Part shown: positions 27,025-36,134 of the stretch, in pieces
How the letters are laid out: every line of letters starts with the position of its first letter
How positions within the stretch are numbered: position 1 is the stretch's first letter
From: Bacteroidota bacterium
GTDB taxonomy: Bacteria > Bacteroidota > Bacteroidia > Bacteroidales > JAGONC01
DNA: 64,000 bases
Direction: 5' to 3'
Assembly: GCA_026391695.1 (NCBI GenBank)
Contig: JAPLDP010000042.1
Span: 16,987-80,986 of the forward strand
Program-made: the position numbers and the translations under genes
Notes under the pieces: generated by a model
What the model was told of the DNA's origin: nothing
Database searches by the model: none
The model's input: the letters and a program-made list of their open reading frames with translations, nothing else

Positions 27025-27839
27025 ATCGCATTCCCTTTATTGAATCCTCTAAGCTTGATCGATGTGATCACTTTTTTTGTGTACAGAGGAAATTCACTCT
27101 TCATCATCCAGTCATAATACTGGGGCTCCCTTTTGAAAACATCTTCAACAGCACGACCCTTATATTTACCAAAGTTGAACACTTCGATACCTTGATCATC
27201 AAAGATAATATGTCCAACAAGGTCAGCATTTCTGTTATAGAATGAGAATTCGTGTAATGCCCCGATATCATTGATAACCGGGTAAGAGACCACACCTTTA
27301 AAGTCAACATATCCAACATCCTTATAGATATCCAGCTGAGCTTTTAGTATTTCATAGGCCGCTTGTGTGTCGGCTTCGGCATTATGAGCATGCACATGCT
27401 CCTTGCCGCAGTATAATTTATACGCTGCCCGCAATGTTCTGGGCTCCATTTTATGAAAGATGTTCTGGACATCAACAATGCGCCGGTTTCTGATTTCAAA
27501 GTCTACACCTGCCCTGAGAAATTCTTCGGCCAGTAACGGAATGTCAAACTTTATCAGGTTGTACCCCCCCAGATCGCAATTTGCTAAAAAGCTTGCCAGC
27601 TCCCCGGCTAATTCAGAAAATGGTGGTTCATCTCTGACATCATCATCAGTTATACCGTGTATTTGGGTCGATGAAGGCGGGATTGGGATCGTGGGATTTA
27701 CCCTGTGTGTCTTGATCTTCTCCGATCCATCTACCATTAATTTAAGTATGCTGATCTCAACAATTCGGTCAGTGGAAACATTCGTTCCTGTCGTTTCCAG
27801 ATCAAAAATAGCAAAGGGGCGGGTCAGATGAAGTTCCAT
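27015..27839 (-). CDS. DnaQ-like 3'-5' exonuclease
   Basis: A 274 aa DEDDh-type exonuclease: FAIFDLETTG (Exo I, Asp and Glu) at about 9-18, IHGITDDDV, NLIKFDIPLL (Exo II Asp) and HNAEADTQAA (Exo III, His and Asp). A C-terminal ~60-residue module (FNFGKYKGRAVEDVFKREPQYYDWMM) resembles the ExoX C-terminal/DUF3820 motif. It may act as proofreading or RNA/DNA repair nuclease; partner unknown. Preceded by its own -7 element. Confidence 0.88.
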   Translation of the reverse strand: MELHLTRPFAIFDLETTGTNVSTDRIVEISILKLMVDGSEKIKTHRVNPTIPIPPSSTQIHGITDDDVRDEPPFSELAGELASFLANCDLGGYNLIKFDIPLLAEEFLRAGVDFEIRNRRIVDVQNIFHKMEPRTLRAAYKLYCGKEHVHAHNAEADTQAAYEILKAQLDIYKDVGYVDFKGVVSYPVINDIGALHEFSFYNRNADLVGHIIFDDQGIEVFNFGKYKGRAVEDVFKREPQYYDWMMKSEFPLYTKKVITSIKLRGFNKGNAIKD

Positions 27840-27932
27840 ACAAGTTGTCTGGGAATGTTATCAGTGGCTATAAGATCACTTCAATACTCACAATTCTTTA
27901 CCTGAACAATAAGTTCCGGCTTGTAATTTCAG

Positions 27933-27940
27933 CAAATATA
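27933..27940 (-). promoter_or_regulatory. -7 element before the exonuclease gene
   Basis: TATATTTG on the minus strand, TAnnTTTG match, about 94 bases before the ATG. Confidence 0.35.
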
Positions 27941-28022
27941 GACCATTTTATAATTCAAAACAAAACGCGTAATTAGGTCTTTCAAATCTTTACTTGATGT
28001 ATTCATATCAATTGAAATAAAA

Positions 28023-28097
28023 AAGCCATCCTTAACCGGGATTTTCTATAACTAGTGCAAGTAATGAGAAAGTGAAATTTCCCCGTCAGGATGGCTT
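28023..28097 (-). terminator. Stem-loop terminator after the E2 gene
   Basis: A perfect 10 bp inverted repeat (AAGCCATCCT / AGGATGGCTT), probably extended by CGGG/CCCG, encloses a long loop of about 55 bases. On the minus strand it is followed by a run of T, so it would terminate transcription leaving the E2 gene, which ends at 28117. The long loop is unusual. Confidence 0.6.
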
Positions 28098-28116
28098 GTT
28101 TCTATATAAACCGGTA

Positions 28117-29394
28117 CTAAATGGTACGGTTGGTATCGAAATTCTCAAGATAATCAGCGACCTTGCGCAGATACATGCCGCCGAGCGCACCATCAACAGC
28201 CCTGTGATCATACGAAAGTGAAAGGATCATAATATGCCGGATGGCAATCATATCGCCATCCTCTGTCTCAATGACTACAGGTCTCTTTTTCACGACACCA
28301 ATCCCAAGGATGGCTACCTGGGGCTGATTGATTATTGGAGTGCCGGTAAGGCTGTTAAAAGTCCCAAAATTAGTTATTGTAAACGTGCCACCCTGAATAT
28401 CGTCTGGATTGAGAATATTATTCCGTGCTTTGCCTGCAAGGTCATTAACTGACTTGGCCAATCCAAGCAAATTTTTCTGATCTGCATTTTTAATGACCGG
28501 AACAATAAGGTTGCCTGATGGCAGAGCTGTAGCCATTCCAATATGGATGTTCTTTCGTATAATGATATTATAACCGTCTACTGAAGCATTCACATCCGGG
28601 AAATCCTTCAACGCTTTGGCAGCAGCCTCAATGAAAATTGGAGTGAAAGTAAGCTTCTCGCCCTCTTTTTTGTAAAACTGGTCTTTGATTTTAGCCCTCC
28701 ATTTTACCATGTTCGTAACATCAACTTCAATAAATGAGGTCACATGAGGTGAAACATGCTTTGACTGGACCATGTGGTCTGCTATCAACCTGCGCATACG
28801 GTCCATCTCGATGATCTGATCTCCAGTGACAGCGATAGTCGTGGGTTCAGTCCCCAAAGCAGTTTCAACCGGCCTTTGGGAGCTGGGTACTTTGAGGTTA
28901 GACCGGATAGAGACATAGTCTAAAATGTCTTTTTTTGTCAACCTGCCCTCTTTACCACTTCCTTTCACAGCTTCAAGTTCATCCAACGGAATACTTTCCT
29001 CCTTTGCGATATTTCTCACCAGAGGTGAATAGAACCTTGTGTAGGCTGCCGATGCTGTTTTTGTGTCAGTTTTCACTGACTGGTCTTCTTGTCCTGAAGG
29101 AATTCCGTTATCCGGCTGGCTAATTGCCGCAGGTCCGGAAACGCTAGTTCCTTCTGATAATTCAATGATGGCAATGACTTTACCGACAGGTACAATATCA
29201 CCTTCCTTATACAGTATTTCGAGGAGTGTGCCATCTACAGGTGAAGGAATTTCCGAATCTACTTTATCAGTGGCAATCTCAACAATGTTATCTTCTTCTT
29301 GAATCGGATCGCCCGGTTTTTTAAGCCATTTTGTTATTGTTGCTTCAATGATGCTTTCACCCAGTTTAGGCATCACTACTTCAAAACGTGACAT
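28117..29394 (-). CDS. Dihydrolipoamide acyltransferase (E2) of a 2-oxo acid dehydrogenase
   Basis: A 425 aa E2. The lipoyl domain (1-80) has the modified Lys in EIATDKVDSEIPSP. A linker follows, then the E3-binding domain SPLVRNIAKEESIPLDELEA at about 120-155, and the catalytic chloramphenicol-acetyltransferase-like domain with the active-site SYDHRAVDGALGG near the end. It belongs to the branched-chain/pyruvate group rather than clearly sucB. E1 and E3 genes are not in the window. It follows the GT2 fusion gene by 16 bp, an operon-like spacing with an unrelated function. Confidence 0.9.
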   Translation of the reverse strand: MSRFEVVMPKLGESIIEATITKWLKKPGDPIQEEDNIVEIATDKVDSEIPSPVDGTLLEILYKEGDIVPVGKVIAIIELSEGTSVSGPAAISQPDNGIPSGQEDQSVKTDTKTASAAYTRFYSPLVRNIAKEESIPLDELEAVKGSGKEGRLTKKDILDYVSIRSNLKVPSSQRPVETALGTEPTTIAVTGDQIIEMDRMRRLIADHMVQSKHVSPHVTSFIEVDVTNMVKWRAKIKDQFYKKEGEKLTFTPIFIEAAAKALKDFPDVNASVDGYNIIIRKNIHIGMATALPSGNLIVPVIKNADQKNLLGLAKSVNDLAGKARNNILNPDDIQGGTFTITNFGTFNSLTGTPIINQPQVAILGIGVVKKRPVVIETEDGDMIAIRHIMILSLSYDHRAVDGALGGMYLRKVADYLENFDTNRTI

Positions 29395-29409
29395 ATTGTT
29401 CTTGTTATT

Positions 29410-31377
29410 TTATGATCTGCCAAGTTGCCGGAATCCCCTATAAATGATATTGAATTCATTTAAAATTTTATAATCCCTGGCATATAACAAATTCAACCGG
29501 TTAATTGTTTCATCGCTGAAATTCAGGTCGTAGAAGGCATCAGTCGGATTCAACACACCTTTTCTGATCCTTGGTAAGCCGCTGATATCATTATGGTCAC
29601 CAGAATAGTACCCTGTCCACGAACGTTTTGCAATCAGAACAAATAGGATGTTTCTAAGCAGTCCAAGTGGATTTCTGACAACGAACATGAACAACGGAAA
29701 TGTTATTATAAACAATATGGATGAGAAAATATCAAAGAATCTCTTATTGCGTCTGTTGCTGATTTTATCGATAGAATTTATATCCACGATATAAGGATCT
29801 CCGGAAGTACTGATGAAATTGCTTCCAATAATGGAGAGACTTTCCGGCGGTGCAATTTTACAATCCACTTGCCAGCTTCTAAGATCCGACATCGTGTCGA
29901 TAATTTTTTCGGCAGAAATATCCTTAGCACAGAAAATCACCTCATCGATTTTATAAATCGTAATGATTTCTTTAATCTGGTTGAATTGCCCGATGAAGCC
30001 CTCGTGTTTATCAGTATTCTGTGTTACACTTGCCAGTCCAATAAAACCCGGATTTACATAAGTTTTCCTTAATATGTCGGCCACTCTCAGGGCTTCCTCC
30101 GGCTCACCAATAATGACGAAACGTCTGCTTTGTTCGCGACCAAACTGGAAGTCCTTTAATTTCATTAACTGAAGGATGAACCTAAGCCCTGTTATACTGA
30201 TGATTCCCCACAAAGCACCCAATACAATAATTGCCCTGGAAAAACGGTAAGTTTCACTCAGTAACGCATATATAACTAGAATGACTACCGTTCCAATAAA
30301 AAATCCCTGGTATATTTTTAGCAGTCTGACAGGGCGGTCATAACCGCCACTTAAATAAACGGAGAATAGCCAAATGATAATATATGATGGAAGCGCAATA
30401 GCAATAAATTCAACAGGATAATGACCGCCATTGAGGTATACGATTTTTTGTTCCCAATATTGGGTAATCAGGAATATCCCGGCGAAAACCATAAGTGCAT
30501 CACAAACCGGCAGGAATATTCTTTTTATGAATCGCGATAAGACTGCCAGAAGAGCCCTGAAATAAACGGCCAGATTTATAAGGAGCGAGAATGCTCTGGC
30601 GCTTTTGGCAGAAAAATGTTTTTTTGCGAAAATGATCATAGCATTATAAAACATCCTGACATAGTTGATGGAGCTCTTTTTTGTGCTTTCCCCTTTATAA
30701 TGAATGATACGTGTTTTGGGAAAATAATAGTTTTTATAGCCCGCAAGAATTAACCGATAGGAGAGGTCAATATCCTCGCCATACATGAAAAAGGCTTCAT
30801 CCAGTAATCCTGATTTATCCAATGCTTCTTTTCTTAAAAGCATGAAAGCACCCGAGAGGATATCAACCTGGTGTATTTCATCTTTATCAAGGTATCCCAA
30901 ATGATAGTGTCCGAATTTTTTTGATCGCGGAAAAATCCCTGAAAGCCCGGAAATTTTATAAAAAGCAACAGCCGGAGTTGGTAATCCTCGTTTCGACTCA
31001 GGTAAAAACTTGCCTTTTCCATCGATCATTTTAACACCAAGTCCTCCGGCTTCAGGATGCTCATCCATAAATCCAAGGGCTTTATGGAACGTGTCGTCCT
31101 CAACAATGGTATCCGGATTTAATAATAATACATATTCCCCCTTAGCCAGCCGGATGGCTTGGTTGTTAGCCCTGGCAAAACCAAGATTCTCATTATTGTC
31201 GATAAGTATCACTTCCTGGAACTTATCCCTTATCATCATCACAGAATGATCAACCGAATTGTTATCTACAACAAATATTTCTGCTTCAATGCCTTGAATA
31301 GCCTTACGCACAGACAAAAGACATTGCTCCAGAAAATGCTTAACGTTGTAGTTAACAATAACGACCGATAGCTTCAT
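29410..31377 (-). CDS. GT2 glycosyltransferase fused to a membrane and Rossmann-like region
   Basis: 655 aa with three parts. Residues 1-250: GT2 family-type fold, SVVIVNYNVKHFLEQCL, the nucleotide-sugar Asp motif LLNPDTIVE, and MYGEDIDLSYRL (a rhamnosyl/galactofuranosyl-type signature). Residues ~260-430: five or six membrane helices. Residues ~430-560: a nucleotide-binding Rossmann-like region opening RRFVIIGEPEEA, then a short helix and tail. The latter two parts resemble the N-terminal half of polyprenyl glycosylphosphotransferases, but their catalytic C-terminal domain is absent. A cell-surface polysaccharide role is likely. Confidence 0.82.
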   Translation of the reverse strand: MKLSVVIVNYNVKHFLEQCLLSVRKAIQGIEAEIFVVDNNSVDHSVMMIRDKFQEVILIDNNENLGFARANNQAIRLAKGEYVLLLNPDTIVEDDTFHKALGFMDEHPEAGGLGVKMIDGKGKFLPESKRGLPTPAVAFYKISGLSGIFPRSKKFGHYHLGYLDKDEIHQVDILSGAFMLLRKEALDKSGLLDEAFFMYGEDIDLSYRLILAGYKNYYFPKTRIIHYKGESTKKSSINYVRMFYNAMIIFAKKHFSAKSARAFSLLINLAVYFRALLAVLSRFIKRIFLPVCDALMVFAGIFLITQYWEQKIVYLNGGHYPVEFIAIALPSYIIIWLFSVYLSGGYDRPVRLLKIYQGFFIGTVVILVIYALLSETYRFSRAIIVLGALWGIISITGLRFILQLMKLKDFQFGREQSRRFVIIGEPEEALRVADILRKTYVNPGFIGLASVTQNTDKHEGFIGQFNQIKEIITIYKIDEVIFCAKDISAEKIIDTMSDLRSWQVDCKIAPPESLSIIGSNFISTSGDPYIVDINSIDKISNRRNKRFFDIFSSILFIITFPLFMFVVRNPLGLLRNILFVLIAKRSWTGYYSGDHNDISGLPRIRKGVLNPTDAFYDLNFSDETINRLNLLYARDYKILNEFNIIYRGFRQLGRS

Positions 31378-31436
31378 CCTTATTCGATTGTTCTGTTGCT
31401 CAAGTGTTCATCATCATCTCCAACCTGAGTGCCTGG

Positions 31437-33062
31437 TTATTCCCCTATCTCCCAGTCTGCAAAATTTTCGATGACTACATTCGTTTTGGGTTGTGTTGTA
31501 AAGGATTCATTCGAGTTATATGTCCATCCCATGGTTTCGGATCCTCCACCACTCTGTGTTGTGACCAGATAGCGGTTCGACAGGTTGCCGATATACATTG
31601 CCTGGTTTCTTGGTGTATCCTGGTCGCCACCACTTGGATCAATGGGAATCCATCCATAATTAGGCAGGTAAACCTCTACCCAACGATGAAAGACATCATC
31701 CATTGCTGTTGCATCGCCTCTGACAACCACCGCTCCCACATATCGGGCAGGCAAACCTGCTGCCCTGCACATGGATATATAAACAAAAGAATATTCCGAA
31801 CAGGATCCATTCCCACGTGCCAGTACGGTCGGGGCAGTATTCCAGCCTCCAACCATCTCGTAATACATGTTTTCAATTAAATAATTGAAAATCTTTCGCG
31901 CGATCCAATAGGCATTCTTCTCATCACCAACTACCTTTTTTACAGCGTCCTGAATGACCGGATGATGTATCTGGTATTTTTCATTGTCCTCCAGGTAGAG
32001 AGCACTGATGTCAGCGGGAATTTCATCAATTGTGCCAATTTTATCCGGAAAAAGAAAATACCGTATCTGATATATCCTGGCTTCAGTTGTCATCACAACC
32101 TCTCTGTTCTCACCCGGTGAAATGTTTTCAAAGCGATAATGGGCGGTTTTTTGCCCCCATTTATCTGTTATGATATCTGAATATTTTGGCAGGCAGGTGG
32201 GCTCCCCGATTATTTCCTGGTTATCCCTGCTTATTGGAATTGCCAGATGAACATCCTCAGTCAATACAGTTCCGGGACCGAAGTTTGTAGTCAGGTGGGT
32301 GTAGATTATCCGTGCATTTCGCTCATTCATACGAACAAACTTTTCGTCATCGTTAACAATCAATTGGAAAAGATTATTGCTTTGGTCATCTAATGCCCAG
32401 AGATATGTTCCATCGAAGCATAGATCAGTAATAAACTCACCAGGAGCTTCTGTGATGAGAAGTACGCAACCCTTTTCCGGATCTACCATATAAATTTCAT
32501 CTACCATCCGGTCAGATACCCAGATATATTTCCCGTCAAACGCCAGTCCCCGTGGATCCCCTGAAGGTGCTTTGAAGGATCGTATGGTTGTTCCATCTTC
32601 CGGGCTGAATTGAATGATCTCGCCGGCATCACTATCAACGCACCAAAGATATTTTCCATCCCAGGCAAGCCCCCGGGGTGTTGATGAAGGCGATTGTATC
32701 GTTGTTAATATATTACCATTTCCTGGATTAAGACGGTAGATTTTCCCGTTATAATTCTCTGCAAGAGGAATCCCACCTTTTATATCAGCATTCCACAAGC
32801 CCTGTCCATCCCAGGCAAGACCGGTCGGCCAGTAACCAGGTGTGGGTATACTGGCTAGAATTTTCCCATCAGTAGGATCTATACAATACAACTTGTCATC
32901 CTTGCGATCTGCCACCCACAGGTTTTTACCGTCATAAGTAACTCCTGTTCCGAAATTTCCGGGAGTTTTAATGGATCTGACAACCTCTCCCGTGTAGGCC
33001 AGGGATGCAAAAGGGATAATAATGCTACCAATGGAATAAAGTACTAAGTGTTGAAATTTCAT
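31437..33062 (-). CDS. Secreted beta-propeller / transglutaminase-like protein
   Basis: 541 aa with a signal peptide (first ~22 residues). About five propeller blades (residues 25-250) repeat the pattern P-x-G/W-L-A-W/F-D-G-x-x-L/I-W-V/C-x-D-x-x-x-x-x-I. A middle beta region follows, then a transglutaminase-like domain with a full triad: Cys421 in GNGSCSEYSF, His459 in FHRWVEV and Asp475 in IDPSGG. It could be a protease-like or amide-modifying enzyme acting on secreted or wall substrates. The GT2 gene follows by 60 bp. Confidence 0.88.
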   Translation of the reverse strand: MKFQHLVLYSIGSIIIPFASLAYTGEVVRSIKTPGNFGTGVTYDGKNLWVADRKDDKLYCIDPTDGKILASIPTPGYWPTGLAWDGQGLWNADIKGGIPLAENYNGKIYRLNPGNGNILTTIQSPSSTPRGLAWDGKYLWCVDSDAGEIIQFSPEDGTTIRSFKAPSGDPRGLAFDGKYIWVSDRMVDEIYMVDPEKGCVLLITEAPGEFITDLCFDGTYLWALDDQSNNLFQLIVNDDEKFVRMNERNARIIYTHLTTNFGPGTVLTEDVHLAIPISRDNQEIIGEPTCLPKYSDIITDKWGQKTAHYRFENISPGENREVVMTTEARIYQIRYFLFPDKIGTIDEIPADISALYLEDNEKYQIHHPVIQDAVKKVVGDEKNAYWIARKIFNYLIENMYYEMVGGWNTAPTVLARGNGSCSEYSFVYISMCRAAGLPARYVGAVVVRGDATAMDDVFHRWVEVYLPNYGWIPIDPSGGDQDTPRNQAMYIGNLSNRYLVTTQSGGGSETMGWTYNSNESFTTQPKTNVVIENFADWEIGE

Positions 33063-33086
33063 TTATCGTAAATTTTAATGTGAGTT

Positions 33087-33094
33087 CAAAGATA
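33087..33094 (-). promoter_or_regulatory. -7 element before the transglutaminase operon
   Basis: TATCTTTG on the minus strand, TAnnTTTG match, 25 bases before the ATG. It would drive transglutaminase, GT2 fusion and E2. Confidence 0.45.
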
Positions 33095-33183
33095 AGGAAA
33101 TTTAATGTTGAAAATCTCCGCCCAACTTATGTGAATTAGCTGAATTTTGCTTTTTGGTATATTATAGGGAAATTTGCAGCATC

Positions 33184-34494
33184 ATGAAAACTAAACAAGG
33201 ACAGACGGACAGAATCAAGATTATTACCCTGGGATGCCCGAAAAATAAGGTGGATTCGGAAATTTTAATGCGACAGCTTCAAGCCGGGAGGATTCCTGTA
33301 CTCAATGAATTTTCTGAAGAGACAGGAGATATTATCCTCATCAATACCTGCGGGTTTATACATGATGCGAAAGAGGAATCGATCGATATCATTTTGCAAT
33401 ATTTAAAGGCCAAAGAAAAAGGATACGTCAGGAAGGTCATTGTCATGGGGTGCCTCGCCCAAAGATATCAGAGTGAGTTGCAGAAAGAATTACCTGAAAT
33501 TGATGGACTGTTTGGCGTTAACCAGCTTGAAAATATTCTGGCATCACTTGGTGCTGATTACAAAAAAGAACTTATCGGAGAACGTGTCCTGACAACTCCG
33601 TCACACTATGCCTACCTTAAAGTATCTGAAGGTTGTGACCGCCAGTGTTCGTTTTGCGCCATACCATCAATCCGTGGGAGACATGCATCAAAACCTTTGG
33701 ATGATATACTAAGAGAAGCTGAATGGTTAGCTTCATCTGGAGTAAAAGAGCTGATCCTTATTGCCCAGGATCTTACCTATTATGGTCTTGATTTATTCAA
33801 AAAGCGAACACTGCCCGAACTGGTGGATAAACTATCCCAAATTGCAGGTATACAATGGATCAGGCTGCATTATACATATCCGGCTGGATTTCCTGTAGAA
33901 CTATTAGATGTCATGAAAAAACATGACCAGATCTGTAAATATATTGACATGCCTGTGCAACACATAAGCAATCGCATTCTTACTTCGATGAAAAGGACAA
34001 TTTCGGCCAGGGAAACTTGGAATCTACTGACATTGATACGGAAAACACTGCCCGATGCCGCCATCAGAACAACCCTCATTTTAGGCTATCCTGGTGAAAC
34101 TGAAAAAGAATTTAATGAATTAAGCTCTTTTATCAAGGATTTTCGTTTTGACCGTCTTGGCGTATTCACCTATTCGCATGAAGAAAACACTCCGGCATTC
34201 AAGCTGATTGATGATATTCCGCTTGAAGTAAAAAAGAAGAGAGCTGATGAGATCATGCAAATCCAGGAAGTCATATCTTTAGAATTAAACAATAATAAAA
34301 TTGGAAAAACTTTTAAAATCGTTATCGATAGAAAAGAAGGCGATTATTTCATCGGAAGAACTGAATATGATTCACCGGAGATAGATAATGAAGTTCTCAT
34401 CAAAGCTGACTCGTTTAAATTGACAACAGGGCAGTTCTATCCCGTTCGAATAACTGATGCAGATAGTTTTGATTTATTTGGTGAGGTTAGATAA
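33184..34494 (+). CDS. rimO: Ribosomal protein S12 methylthiotransferase RimO
   Basis: Radical SAM methylthiotransferase acting on Asp of ribosomal protein S12. UPF0004 domain: KIITLGCPKNKVDSEILM and INTCGFIHDAKEE supply cluster cysteines. The radical SAM cluster is GCDRQCSFCAIPSIRG (CxxxCxxC). A TRAM domain closes it (IVIDRKEGDYFIGRTEYDSPEIDN). The GCPKN motif distinguishes RimO from MiaB. I use ATG 33184; the frame is open to a TTG at 33154, which would add ten residues without family support. Confidence 0.95.
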   Translation: MKTKQGQTDRIKIITLGCPKNKVDSEILMRQLQAGRIPVLNEFSEETGDIILINTCGFIHDAKEESIDIILQYLKAKEKGYVRKVIVMGCLAQRYQSELQKELPEIDGLFGVNQLENILASLGADYKKELIGERVLTTPSHYAYLKVSEGCDRQCSFCAIPSIRGRHASKPLDDILREAEWLASSGVKELILIAQDLTYYGLDLFKKRTLPELVDKLSQIAGIQWIRLHYTYPAGFPVELLDVMKKHDQICKYIDMPVQHISNRILTSMKRTISARETWNLLTLIRKTLPDAAIRTTLILGYPGETEKEFNELSSFIKDFRFDRLGVFTYSHEENTPAFKLIDDIPLEVKKKRADEIMQIQEVISLELNNNKIGKTFKIVIDRKEGDYFIGRTEYDSPEIDNEVLIKADSFKLTTGQFYPVRITDADSFDLFGEVR

Positions 34495-34573
34495 TCATAA
34501 AGTACTGCCATTTTTTTGAATGCTTATTAATTTCTATTAATTTCGACTTTTCAAATAACTAAAACTTTCGGAG

Positions 34574-35350
34574 ATGAAAAAACATATTTTTCTTCTGGGT
34601 TTTACTTTGTTGGCCTTCATTAGTCTTCAGGCTCAGGCCACTGCAAATGCTTTTTCCGATACAATTAACAGAATGGATAAAAACAATGTAAAGCAGGGAT
34701 ATTGGGACGAAGAAAATAATAAGATGTTATATAGTGGCATCTACCTGAATGGATTGAAAGAAGGGCAATGGATTACACGGTTCAGTGATGGAACACTGAA
34801 CAAAATTGAAAATTACAAGCATGGTGAAAAGGATGGATTATCCATAACTATTGACCAGAGAGGCTATTTTCTTAACGAAGAAAATTACAGGAACGGGAAA
34901 TTGCATGGCCGCCAGGTCAGCTATTTCAGAGGGGGAGTGAAACAATCGGTGATATATTATTATAATGGGCTTTATAATGGACTAAAACAGGTTTTCTATG
35001 AAAACTCCCCCGGAAAACTTATGGAAGAAACCGAGTATGATAATGGGAATAAAGATGGCTTCTCCAAATGGTATGACCAGGATGGTCATCTTCTGGCAGA
35101 ATACAATTATTCCAATAGCCTCCTCGACGGGATTCAGAAAACCTACTATGCCAGCGGTAAGCCTATGACAGAGGAACAATATGCCACTGGCGTGCCTGTT
35201 GGAGAATATAAGGAATATTTTGAAAATGGCAAAATGAAAAACCATGGACAATATCTGAATGGAAAGAGAAATGGAATCTGGAATGAATGTGATACGATCG
35301 GTAACATTATCAAAGCAGTCAAATATAAAAATGGAATTGAAGCTAAATAG
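34574..35350 (+). CDS. Secreted MORN-repeat protein (YwqK-like)
   Basis: 258 aa with a signal peptide (IFLLGFTLLAFISLQAQA). About eight MORN-variant repeats follow, pattern Y-x-N-G-x-x-D/H-G-x-x-x-x-Y, for example YLNGLKEGQWITRFSDGTL and YYNGLYNGLKQVFYENS. Such repeats resemble the YwqK antitoxin family and may bind protein or lipid. In Bacteroidota they are common as secreted proteins without known function. No toxin gene is adjacent, so I do not infer a toxin-antitoxin pair. Confidence 0.8.
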   Translation: MKKHIFLLGFTLLAFISLQAQATANAFSDTINRMDKNNVKQGYWDEENNKMLYSGIYLNGLKEGQWITRFSDGTLNKIENYKHGEKDGLSITIDQRGYFLNEENYRNGKLHGRQVSYFRGGVKQSVIYYYNGLYNGLKQVFYENSPGKLMEETEYDNGNKDGFSKWYDQDGHLLAEYNYSNSLLDGIQKTYYASGKPMTEEQYATGVPVGEYKEYFENGKMKNHGQYLNGKRNGIWNECDTIGNIIKAVKYKNGIEAK

Positions 35351-35432
35351 TTGTCAACAAATGTGATAAGCTATTCATTCAAGAAGATGTGCACAAAATC
35401 AACATTCATTAGAACCTCAATGTCATTACCCC

Positions 35433-35654
35433 TTACCGGATAGTCGGTTGCCTCCTGTTACTGATAATATACTTTTTCGAGACAGGTTTGTATTGCTTTG
35501 CCACGTTCAGCGAATGAGAACGGGAAATCTTTTTATTTTTGGAATATGCGGAAGGATACTTTGTGTATTTGCCTGATGATGATGCACATGATGCTAAAAT
35601 GAGGAACGAAAGAATGAATAATATGATCGAAAAAGCACGTTTCGCGTATTTCAT
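35433..35654 (-). CDS. Small basic lipoprotein, unknown function
   Basis: About 73 aa from ATG 35654, preceded by AAGGA; an upstream in-frame ATG at 35687 lacks a ribosome-binding site. Lipoprotein signal: hydrophobic core IILFILSFLILASC with Cys at about 24. The mature part is Lys/Ser/Tyr-rich (YTKYPSAYSKNKKISRSHS) with no recognisable domain. It stands alone between the MORN gene (convergent) and the riboswitch region. Confidence 0.55.
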   Translation of the reverse strand: MKYAKRAFSIILFILSFLILASCASSSGKYTKYPSAYSKNKKISRSHSLNVAKQYKPVSKKYIISNRRQPTIR

Positions 35655-35687
35655 ATTCCTTATGAAAATAGTTTTTAAATTCTTCAT

Positions 35688-35884
35688 TTATGGTTTGTAA
35701 ATATAAATATTTTTTTTAAACCGCAATCTGATGTTTTTTTTCATTTATTTTTTTTATGTTCCGATTTCACCATCCGTGCAGGCTAGACTGCCCATTTCAG
35801 GCTCATTTTGAAACATTCATCGGATTTGTTAATTACTTGTTCACTATTCCGGGGAATCGGCATGCAGAGATGAAAAAGAATTAT
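35688..35884. other. Gap upstream of the riboswitch, no gene seen
   Basis: About 200 bases, AT-rich with T runs. A 65-codon plus-strand frame (35756-35953) runs into the riboswitch, lacks family likeness and is probably spurious. Confidence 0.5.
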
Positions 35885-35892
35885 TACTTTTG
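35885..35892 (+). promoter_or_regulatory. -7 element placed exactly for the cobalamin riboswitch
   Basis: TACTTTTG, TAnnTTTG match. A transcript starting 6-7 bases later would begin at 35899, the first base of the predicted P1 stem, so promoter and riboswitch support each other. Confidence 0.55.
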
Positions 35893-35898
35893 TTATTG

Positions 35899-36075
35899 TA
35901 CTGGCGTGATTATTTTAAGCCGTAAATTAATCACCCAAGAGGGAATCAGGTGAGAGTCCTGAACAGTTCCCGCTGCTGTAATCTCTAAAGCTTTTTGAAA
36001 TACCCCTGCCACTGTCCGTAATAGTTTGGATGGGAAGGCATTCAAAAAAGGAGAGAGTCAGAAGACCTGCCAGTA
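35899..36075 (+). ncRNA. Cobalamin (B12) riboswitch
   Basis: Conserved blocks in order: P1 left arm TACTGGC (35899-35905); GGGAATCAGGTGAGAGTCCTG from 35941, followed by TTCCCGCTGCTGTAA; GCCACTG at 36008; GGGAAGGC near 36032; AGTCAGAAGACCTGCC near 36058; and the P1 right arm GCCAGTA (36069-36075). It senses adenosyl- or other cobalamins and usually lowers expression of the downstream gene when B12 is plentiful. It precedes a TonB-dependent receptor. Confidence 0.92.
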
Positions 36076-36134
36076 TATAAGCCACGGAGTTAGCTTTCGG
36101 GTAAAAAGCATTAATCAACTTAATATCCTTGCAC

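Noticed and set aside
34574..35687. YwqK-like MORN protein and small lipoprotein as a toxin-antitoxin pair
   Set aside because: The YwqK label is only a repeat similarity, both proteins carry signal peptides, and the genes are convergent.
35756..35953. 65-codon frame upstream of the TonB receptor
   Set aside because: It overlaps the promoter and the cobalamin riboswitch and has no family likeness.
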